Of a stretch of 64,000 bases of DNA, positions 36,000 to 44,467 are shown piece after piece. Each line of letters starts with the position of its first letter. Positions within the stretch are counted from its first letter, which is position 1. The DNA comes from Ceratothoa steindachneri (lineage: Eukaryota > Arthropoda > Malacostraca > Isopoda > Cymothoidae). Under the pieces are notes generated by a model that was not told where the DNA came from, searched no databases, and worked only from the letters and a program-made list of their open reading frames with translations. The DNA lies in assembly GCA_963969495.1 (NCBI GenBank), contig OZ018321.1, positions 129,615,120-129,679,119 on the forward strand, in the 5' to 3' direction. The translations under genes and the position numbers were made by a program.

Positions 36000-36946
36000 T
36001 GTAGAGTCGAACGTCTATGATAGCCGATGATTGACTCTGCGTTGACGCGGGAAGGAATCACGCCAGGCATTAGGATATAGATCCTAGAACGAGGTTTAAA
36101 TAAACAAATTCGAATGCGGTTGGCCTAAATAATCAATTCTTAGAGGTTCTGGGGTTTTTGAGAAACTGATTGTAGAAAAATAACTTTATTATATAGAAAG
36201 AAAATTTTATTAGCAAAAGTATATAAATGACAATAATTAAGATGAGACCCAAAGTACCAAACGGGGGAAGGGATACAAATTACTCGACGGGGACGAGAGT
36301 CCGAGAGAGGATGTACGGTGATTGCTTTCAGGGAAGGGGGTGCAGATGACGGGGAGACTCACGTAAAGTTCCACTTGAAAAATTCCTTCTTCTTTAACCT
36401 CGCTGAGAAATGAACTAGGGAGTAGTCCAGACAAAAACGAAGTCGATACCCGAGTGATAGATGCCTGTCCGTGTCTATCGTCACTCAGGCCCGAGCGAGG
36501 CCGGATAGAGGTGACGCGTCCCATTCGTAGCTGGGAGCAGTTGTTAGGCGGGGCAGGGCGTACGAGGCTGTACGTGACTGCTAACCAAGACGGAGCTATA
36601 TGGTACTAATTTCTCAAAGCTTTTCCAGAAGTATTTATACTGCCTTGGCGGAAGTGGGTCACCGGTGGCCCTCAAAAGAAGGACGAGGTCTTTTATTATT
36701 CTTGGCTCGCTAGGTGGGGGGGATATATTATCGGCAGGCTTTATAGCCTCGCGCGAAGGTCATCGATGCCGTAGGTCTGGCGCCGATCAGGCGATAAGAC
36801 GTGAAAGAAAGTGAACCCAAGCTGATCACGTGGTCGCGTGAAATTCTCGCTGCTTCCTTGGGGCTGTCTGGCCGTATAGTTGCATCTTTCTCAGGCGCCA
36901 TGGGTAGACGTTGGGTTCTAGGGGGAAAAACCTTCTCTCTCTGACA
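36000..36946 (-). repeat. 5' LTR of copy B
   Basis: Plus-strand TGTAGAGTCGAACG to CTCTGACA, about 947 bases with TG...CA ends. It is similar to LTR F (24828-25940) but lacks the tandem hairpin units. The right edge is chosen at CTCTGACA at 36946 and could be off by a few bases (an ACAACA follows). Confidence 0.7.
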
Positions 36947-38059
36947 ACATTTAGAATTTATAATTACTGTTTACATAAAGTATACTGACACATCATTTAT
37001 ACATATTTAAAAGTTGTGTTAAAATTTCTAATTAACAATATTACAAAAAGTATACTGACACATTACACCTTTAGGTTTTGCCTTTAATTCTTTCAGTTAC
37101 TTTTGAACTGTCCAGTTGTATTAAAGTTTTTTTATCACTTATTATATATACCATTGGTTTATAATATGTCTCGGATGTTAGTTGTTTTATGCCGTCTTAA
37201 AATTGTAGTTATTTTAAAGTGTAACTATTATTATTCTATTCCTTATTGATTATTTTAATCACTATTACACTTTATAGCAATTTTCATCACTTTTTTATCC
37301 TATAATTTATCACTTTTGTGAATTTGCACATTACCAGTTACTTGTCTATTTCAGAGGTTTTCTTGACACTTTTGATTATTTGACTGCTCTCATCGTTGGA
37401 TACCTGCCCCTGCATAGAAAAAGGAGTAAAACTGCATAGTAAGCAGTTAGCCAGTGGATTTACCACTACGGATAGTGAGTGAAGAAGTCTTTTTACTCCA
37501 AAACCGCACAACTGAGTCCAAATAAGATATAAATTACGTGCGCGCGCGAGCCTACGTCCCGGCAACCAGCGCAAGCTTTGGACATTTTTTTTTTCAGCAC
37601 ACCAGCACATCGCGAGAGTTCAGATAACTTTTCTGCAAATTAATGTTCGTAGAAGCCGCCTGTCTCTGACTTGTCCGAACTCCGGAAATAAGCCCTGCAG
37701 GAGGTGCGAAGAAGGGGACCCCAGTCTGGGGTGGAGTGTTTAGGACAGGTAGGTGGACCCTGTAAGACAAGATCATAGGTAGGGCAGATAAAAGAGAGCT
37801 GGGGAATAGTAATAGGTCAATGCCCCGGGATAAGGGCCTGTTAGGTTCGAAACCGGAACCACCGCCTTACGGCTATCATAAACGACCCCAATGGCGATAA
37901 GAGCATTTCCCTCACGGTGAAAGAGCGCTGTCAGAATCCGGCGAGAAAGAAAGTATTCGAAGTTGACTTGGAATGATTCTTTGCTGAGTAAAGGAACAAG
38001 CGTATGGCTATCTAGCCATATGCGACACGACCCAGGACATAGATAGTATTCTGAGCACA
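36947..38059. other. Spacer between copy B and the LINE ORF1 remnant
   Basis: AT-rich to 37330, then more mixed. Minus frames at 37338-37610, 37594-37776 and 37773-38060 are moderately long but carry no motif I recognise. A (GC) stretch GTGCGCGCGCGAG lies near 37540. It may hold the 5' region of the Jockey-like LINE that follows. Confidence 0.35.
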
Positions 38060-38216
38060 AAATCTGGAAATGAATTTGAAAAGATCGGCATTAACCCTTA
38101 CGTTGGCTTATACTCTGCCGAAGAAATACAACATTAAATAGAGTCCAAGAAAAAATTAGGCTAAGATAGACGATGTGTATAGATTAAAATGCCGGGAAGG
38201 AGAGGAATACAGTCAT
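38060..38216 (+). pseudogene. 5' part of the Jockey-like LINE ORF1, split by copy C
   Basis: Plus-strand frame ending in KIDDVYRLKCREGEEYSH at the target site GTCAT (38212-38216). The same frame resumes at 43790 beyond LTR element C, so this is the upstream half of an ORF1 interrupted by that insertion. A stop lies near 38157-38159. Confidence 0.6.
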
Positions 38217-39594
38217 TGTCGTAGAATGACTCCCGACGATACCATATATATATCACTATTCGTTGAGGGAACTTCCTTAATTATTATCTTTAGAGTGCGT
38301 TACTCTCTGGCGGCCGATATTATGTATCTTCGATATGCTTAAGAAGTGGAACTGAGCTCAAGGATAATAATATTGCTATCATTAATAAAATAGAGTTTTA
38401 TTAATAATAACTATCAATAAACACAAGACGGAAAATATTGACATAAGCAGAGAATGAAAAGGGTCGTGGGGGCTCGGCTAATCCGAGGATTTAAAGGATT
38501 TAAAAAGGTAAAACAAATATAGAGTTAAAGAGATGGGATGGTTCGATAAACCATTTAAAGCACAGGATAGAATTGACAAAAGGGTTGTTAAGTACTCAAA
38601 GGTGACGTTTGGCTTACGTAACTTATGCACTAGTGGTGCAGTGGAAGGTGGCGCAAAGGAGTTTCGGTCCGCTGGCGAGCTCCAGCCGAAGGGGGGGGGA
38701 TAAAAGGATCCTGACGAGGCGTCTTGGGAAAGAGAACCGTTTCTCGACGAACGGCTTGAAGAACAATGGCTGTTCTAGGTTGTTCTCTTCTGAACAAAGG
38801 GGGGGATGAGAACCGTCTCTTGTCTACGGGCTCAAGAACAATGGCTGTTCTAATGTTGTTCTCCTCTGAACAACAGGGGGGGGGGGGGGTGAGAACCGTT
38901 TTTTGGCGAAGGGCTCAAAACGAACAATGGCTGTTCTAATGTTGTTCTCCTCTGAACAACAGGGGGGGGATGAGAACCGTTTCTTGGCGAAGGGCTCAAA
39001 ACGAACAATGGCTGTTCTAATGCTGTTCTCCTTGAACAAAAGGGGGGGATGAGAACCGTTTCTTGGCGAAGGGCTCAAAACGAACAATGGCTGTTCTAAT
39101 GCTGTTCTCCTTTGAACAACAGGAGGGGAAGCCTTGGGGACTTGGCGTCAGAAAGGCTCGAACCTTTGGCACTCAAGGAATATTGTCCTCCTTCTGGACA
39201 AGTGATGGTGAATCTCGAGGTCGAGGTCCCTTGGCGCACAAAGGGAGAGAGGGTCGTGGTGATGTTTCGCGACGAAAATCTGGATCTCCAATCTGATCTT
39301 AGTGGTAAAGTTTCCATATAAATAGCCAGGACATCTCCTTGGCGTGGGGGAAAATGGAGTGAAAGCTTGGAGGGAACGCACAGCCGGGCCGGAGAACAAT
39401 GCCTTATCTGTTCATAAGCCTAACTCGATCTGGCGAGGTCGGCGTATGGGGGCGAACGGGGGGACGATAACCTCCTTGTTTAAACATTGGCATCCGGTAG
39501 CTGAGATAAGACTCCAAGCCTCGAATCGAAGATGCACGTGGGCAGCATCATGGCTTTAAATAATATGGGATAGGAGTTGAAATTAACGCATTCA
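38217..39594 (-). repeat. 3' LTR of copy C
   Basis: Plus-strand start TGTCGTAGAATGACTCCC. About 1378 bases; longer than its partner because it carries five hairpin units (38760-39122) instead of three. The inner end is GCATTCA, apparently missing about 15 bases that the right LTR has before CTATCACA. Confidence 0.9.
38760..39122. repeat. Tandem hairpin units in the left LTR of copy C (five)
   Basis: Units of about 80 bases contain GAACAATGGCTGTTC (5-base arms) and GTTGTTCTCCTCTGAACAAC (7-base arms), a poly(G) run and GAGAACCGTTTCTTGGCGAA. The copies are nearly identical, with G-run length varying. Confidence 0.9.
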
Positions 39595-39606
39595 CCCCTC
39601 CATTCC
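39595..39606 (-). other. Polypurine tract of copy C
   Basis: Plus-strand CCCCTCCATTCC, element-sense GGAATGGAGGGG, directly next to the LTR start. The same word is at 51253-51264 in copy D. It would prime plus-strand DNA synthesis. Confidence 0.8.
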
Positions 39607-40019
39607 GGGGGGAAGTTGTAGCTTCGAAAAAAAAAGAGAGAAGGGACAACGATAGAGCTCCGTTGTGGGGAAGTCGTTTTCTTGTACCAACCGTACCTTC
39701 CTGCACCTAACTAGTATTACCTCAATACATATGATCATTTTGATCTTTAGATTACAGGGGAAAATAACCTTTAATACAACTTAATCAGAGAGAAAAAAAA
39801 AGGCATGGAACAATGAAATGATATAAACTTAGTACATACGGGACAAAATAATTTAAACATAAATTAATAAGAACAAATATATATACATACAAAAAATTAG
39901 ACATTGAGCGTTACAAAATTCAGACATATACATTAATTAATTATATTACAAAAGAATCTTAAATTAAGTCGTACAAGACGGTATATACCTACATGGAGAT
40001 ACTTATCCTATGAATACAA
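39607..40019 (-). other. 3' untranslated region of copy C
   Basis: AT-rich sequence between the pol stop and the polypurine tract. The counterpart in copy D (51265-51670) is closely similar, so it is a family feature. No coding signal is seen. Confidence 0.6.
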
Positions 40020-42299
40020 TTATTCTACGCTATTCGGTAACGCATTCCTACTGAGTGCGTCAGCGACCTGGTTATCGGAACCTTTGATATAATTTATTTT
40101 AAATTGATACTCTTGCAAGAGTAAACTCCAGCGCATGATGCGGCCGTTTGAGTGTCGCACATTCCTAATATAGGCTAACGGACGGTGGTCGGTTCCTATT
40201 TGAAATTCTTTACCTATCAAGTACATCTTGAATTTGTCTATGACCCAGATAATTGATAGAGCTTCCTTTTCTATAGTGGCATATCTCTTTTCGCGTGGTA
40301 ATAATTGACGACTAGCATATGCAACTGGATGACTCGTTCTGTCATCCACGTATTGAAGGAGTACACCTCCAATGCCCTCGTTGATCACGTCGGTCTTAAC
40401 CCAAAAGGATTTTTCCGGGTTGGGCAACTTTAAAATGGGGGCAGAAATGAACTTACTTTTGAGCTGATTAAAATGGGAAACAGCGACATCATTCCAACGT
40501 AAACGATCGGGGAAATTCTTTTCCTGAAGGGGGCATAGGGGGGCCGAAATTGCAGCGAAATTCGGAACAAATCGCTGATAGGGAGAAGCTGATCCTAGGA
40601 ACGATCTTAATGGCTTCTTTGTAATCGGGAGGGGCATGTCGGCGATTGCCTTAATCTTGTTCTCGTGGGGACCTAACTTGCTTTGTCCTATTTTGAAACC
40701 CAAATATTTGATGGTTTCGTGGGCAAAATGGCATTTGCTGGGGCCAATGCTGAGGCCATTTTTACGCAGTTGCTCGAAAAGAACTAATAGGGCGGGTAAA
40801 TGGTGACTCCATTTAATTAGTTCTTGTAGCTGACTCTTCTGACGTGGTGTCAGCTGCGCGTCACTATCCAGGTCAGAGGGTTCCAAAGACTCGCCTGGTA
40901 GGGAAGGAGGAGGGTAATCGGCATCAGGTTGGATGCACACTGTCTGGATTACATTAAGGGACTCCGCGGGGCAATCCTCTTCAAGCGCCGATGCTTCGTC
41001 CAGTTCTACGAAGGTATCTCCATGGGCGCGTTGGGGGTTCTTTTTTTCTTTGGGTCCACGGACAGTCTCCGTGTCCTTGTCTGGGGCCTTATCACCTAAG
41101 GGTTTTAGTAATTCACACTCCTCTTTTGCCGTCCTAAAGTCCTGGTTAGGGGTCTCCGAGAAATCGGACGGTATCGGGGTTCTGATGGGGACGGGCTCCT
41201 GGGCTTCTTTCTTATCTCGGCCTTGAGGAAGGGCGGCCTGAAACACAGGGTCGAAACTTACTTGGGGGCTCTGTCCTATAAGTACGGAACAGAATTTTAT
41301 GGGTGCTACAATGACTTCAGCCCAGCCATTATAATATTGACACTGCAGGTAACATCTAGCGACGGGGAATCTGTTCGCCCGCCCAAGGTAGTCATGTACC
41401 ACCGCAAATTTTTCGTGGTTAGAGGCCACTGGGAGGAGTTCATCGGACACGATGAAACACGTACATCCTGTGTTCCTGACGAGAGTCGATACTCGGCAGC
41501 TGTCCACGCTGCCCTCCTCATATTTCAAAGTTCCCGATGAACTTTTATCAAAACCAAAATTTACCTGGTGGCCTGACGGAGGGGGAGAAGTTTCTGCTTG
41601 GGTCTGCACCACCGGGGGATCCGGGGTTGTATTAATCTGGTGAACTTGGTGGGCTGGTCCGCTTTTAAGCCTAGAATTTTGGGGGCAATTCCAGCTCATG
41701 TGGTTTTCTACACCACAGGTGAAGCATATGGTTGGTCGCTTCGGGAAGAGAGATGGAGGAGAAGTCTTAACGGGAGGTTTGGAGTCCCGTTGTTGGTTTT
41801 GGGGAGAGAAGTTTTGGGGTTTTACGGGGCTCGGAAACTTTGTCAGCTTTCCTGGGAAGGGGCGCGAATCCTTCCTTCTTTCTTCTCGTTGGATTTCTCT
41901 TTCTCGTTCTTCTCGTTGTATTTTTCTTTCTCGTTCTTCTCGTTGTATTTCTCTTTCTCGTTCCTCTCGTTGTTTTTCTCTTTCTCGTTCTTCTCGTTGT
42001 ATTTTTCTTTCTCGTTCTTCTCGTTGTATTTCTCTTTCTCGTTCCTCTCGTTGTTTTTCTCTTTCTCGTTCCTCTTGTCGGATTACTCTTTCCCTTTCTC
42101 TTTCTACCTCTTTTCTTTGAAATTCTGCTTTAATCCGAGCTAATTCAATCTGAAGCTCAGCTTGTCTTATCCGTTCCTCTCTTTCTCTTTCTTATCGTTG
42201 TATTTCTTTTCTTTGCTCCTCTTGAATGTACTCAATTAGTTCTTTTCCGGAGAGTCCCAAGGATTCTCCTTGCGCTTTAAAGATTTCAAACTGAGTCAT
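40020..42299 (-). CDS. Gag-protease-RNase H fusion polyprotein of copy C (one internal stop)
   Basis: The ATG at 42299-42297 begins MTQFEIFKAQGESLGLSG, shared with copies A and D. One in-frame TAA lies at codon 36 (42194-42192); after it the frame is open to 40020. From the internal Met at 41699 it gives 559 residues. In order: an Arg/Glu-rich coiled-coil repeat (42190-41890); CCHC knuckle CFTCGVENHMSWNC (near 41680-41725); a protease-like region whose active-site Asp is Asn (residue 76 of the 559, near 41474); an integrase-start-like segment (residues 187-203); then, directly, the start of RT (QLTPRQKSQLQEL, residues 282-294) fused near residue 297 to the RT thumb (GPSKCHFAHETIKYLGF); then RNase H with its acidic residues present (D437, E477/E479, D504, D542). 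The RT palm with its YxDD box and the integrase core are absent. The gag capsid region present in D is also missing. Expression is not shown; it may act only through helper proteins. Confidence 0.8.
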
Positions 42300-42630
42300 C
42301 TTTGCACTTGGGGGTGCACTAGTCAACCAACTAAAATTCCTCGCAACAAGAATTATGCCTCTATAGAATTAGCCTACCTAAATATGGTTACTGACCTATT
42401 CGTACTTGGTTTCTTAATCTAAATAACCACTGACTAAAATCACAAAAAAACACAAACAAATTATTATAACCGTTCCTTGAGCTACTCCAGCTTCTTAAGT
42501 TTAAAAAAAAAGGGGATAGCAATCGTTAAAACAAAAGGGAACTACTATATTCTATTATTGTAATGAATAACACTATGCTTTACTCGACTGAGACCAGTGT
42601 TTGCAAAGATATAGCGTTAAACCTTACACA

Positions 42631-42640
42631 CCTGATACCA
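42631..42640 (-). other. Primer-binding site of copy C
   Basis: Element-sense TGGTATCAGG, 23 bases from the LTR end with a short TA run between. It agrees with the site in copy D apart from one base. Confidence 0.6.
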
Positions 42641-42663
42641 AATTTAAATAGTATATATATATA

Positions 42664-43789
42664 TGTCGTAGAATGACTCCCGACGATACCATATATATAT
42701 CACTATTCGTTGAGGGAACTTCCTTAATTATTATCTTTAGAGTGCGTTACTGTCTGGCGGCCGATATTATGTATCTTCGATATGCTTAAGAAGTGGAACT
42801 GAGCTCAAGGATAATAATATTGCTATCATTAATAAAATAGAGTTTTATTAATAATAACTATCAATAAACACAAGACGGAAAATATTGACATAAGCAGAGA
42901 ATGAAAAGGGTCGTGGGGGCTCGGCTAATCCGAGGATTTAAAGGATTTAAAAAGGTAAAACAAATATAGAGTTAAAGAGATGGGATGGTTCGATAAACCA
43001 TTTAAAGCACAGGATAGAATTGACAAAAGGGTTGTTAAGTACTCAAAGGTGACGTTTGGCTTACGTAACTTATGCACTAGTGGTGCAGTGGAAGGTGGCG
43101 CAAAGGAGTTTTCTAATGTTGTTCTCCTCTGAACAACAGGGGGGGGGGGGTGAGAACCGTTTCTTGGCGGAGGGCTCAAAACGAACAATGGCTGTTCTAA
43201 TGCTGTTCTCCTTGAACAACAGGGGGGGATGAGAACCGTTTCTTGGCGAAGGGCTCAAAACGAACAATGGCTGTTCTAATGCTGTTCTCCTTTGAACAAC
43301 AGGGGGGGAAGCCTTGGGGACTTGGCGTCGGAAAGGCTTGAACCTTTGGCACTCAAGGAATATTGTCCTCCTTCTGGACAAGTGATGGTGAATCTCGAGG
43401 TCGAGGTCCCTTGGCGCACAAAGGGAGAGAGGGTCTTGGTGATGTTTCGCGACGAAAATCTGGATCTCCAATCTGATCTTAGTGGTAAAGTTTCCATATA
43501 AATAGCCAGGACATCTCCTTGGCGTGGGGGAAAATGGAGTGAAAGCTTGGAGGGAACGCACAGCCGGGCCGGAGAACAATGCCTTATCTGTTCATAAGCC
43601 TAACTCGATCTGGCGAGGTCGGCGTATGGGGGCGAACGGGGGGACGATAACCTCCTTGTTTAAACATTGGCATCCGGTAGCTGAGATAAGACTCCAAGCC
43701 TCGAATCGAAGATGCACGTGGGCAGCATCATGGTTTTAAATAATATGGGATAGGAGTTGAAATTAACGCAGTCAACTCGTTCTATCACA
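42664..43789 (-). repeat. 5' LTR of copy C
   Basis: Plus-strand TGTCGTAGAATGAC to TTCTATCACA, about 1126 bases, TG...CA ends, three hairpin units at 43105-43305. Immediately followed by the target duplication GTCAT. Confidence 0.92.
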
Positions 43790-44467
43790 GTCATGTATTC
43801 AAAGTGACATTTCAAACAACTGAAATAGCAAACAAAACTAAGTAAAATGGAATGGTCATGTTTAACTCTAAAGTATCAGCGTCCTGCATTGAACGTGAGG
43901 TGTTTATTTCACTTCAAGTGTGCTCTGAATGCACCGGCACAGATCATATGAGAAAAGAGTGTATAAACCCGCAGAGAAAAAAGGAAAAATTGCAGCAACC
44001 CGCATCGGACCCTATCCATGGCTTGTCCGTTTAAAACACCATAATAGCTGAAAAAAAGAAACAGATAATAGATGATAGCAACAAAAAGGCTCACACGACG
44101 TACGCACAGGCGCAAAAGCAGACAACCAGGAAAAGACATTGCTCAACATAGGCCTGGAAATGCGACCAGATTTTGTGATGTGCATCCTTCCTGCACACTT
44201 TGCCAACATTATTAAACCAGGAAACTATGCAACGGAAATGAGTAAGATGCTAGTTCACAACGGACTCAAACCGATGTTGTTCCCGGACCTTTCTCCATCA
44301 GGGGAGCTGGTCCAGGCCCAAATTAAAGCTATAAAGGAAACTGTAACAAGATCTCGCCCTACGTCTATAGACTACGGCCTGAATAAACCAAGAACGTCCG
44401 TACCTAGTGTCTCCCGAACAGAACCACGCCCCACGACCGGAGATGGGATTACCATTACAGCCACGTA
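43790..44467 (+). pseudogene. Jockey-like LINE ORF1, 3' part
   Basis: Continues the frame interrupted at 38216. It has VMFNSKVSASCIEREVF and then a clean CCHC knuckle CSECTGTDHMRKEC at 43921-43962 (CX2CX4HX4C). A further segment at 44139-44467 (FANIIKPGN, GLKPMLFPDLSPSG) is the Pro/Ser/Thr-rich tail. Stops near 43844 and 44033 and a frame change near 44130 break it. In this LINE type ORF1 is an RNA-binding protein that packages the transcript. Confidence 0.65.

Larger units (their letters stand above)
33074..36946 (-). mobile_element. LTR retrotransposon copy B with gag-PR-IN-RT order, 3' truncated
   Basis: Minus-strand element: LTR at 36000-36946, primer-binding site at 35982-35991, then gag, protease, integrase and, after the integrase, the N-terminal half of reverse transcriptase. 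It stops near 33080 before the RT thumb and RNase H, and there is no 3' LTR. This is the only copy in the window that keeps the integrase, and it establishes the domain order of the lineage. Its LTR matches solo LTR F. Confidence 0.8.
38217..43789 (-). mobile_element. Young non-autonomous LTR retrotransposon copy C
   Basis: Left LTR 38217-39594, right LTR 42664-43789, interior read on the minus strand. The perfect 5-bp target duplication GTCAT sits at 38212-38216 and 43790-43794. The two LTRs differ mainly in the number of tandem hairpin units and in a ~15-base deletion at the inner end of the left LTR; in the first ~400 bases I see a single substitution. This indicates a recent insertion. 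The interior encodes a coiled-coil gag leader, nucleocapsid knuckle, protease-like region, RT thumb and RNase H. It lacks the gag core, the integrase and the catalytic RT core. It is inserted in ORF1 of a LINE. Confidence 0.92.

Noticed and set aside
37338..38060. Three minus-strand frames that could be exons of a host gene
   Set aside because: No domain, no convincing splice-site pattern and surrounded by retroelements; left as unassigned sequence.
39063..39559. Several overlapping ORFs on both strands in the LTRs of copy C, repeated at 43070-43739
   Set aside because: They lie inside the LTRs and their open state follows from the tandem hairpin units and G/C runs; no motif.
41598..42143. 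Plus-strand frames of up to 181 codons rich in Phe, Leu, Ser and Arg
   Set aside because: They are the antisense of the gag coiled-coil repeats and knuckle of copy C.
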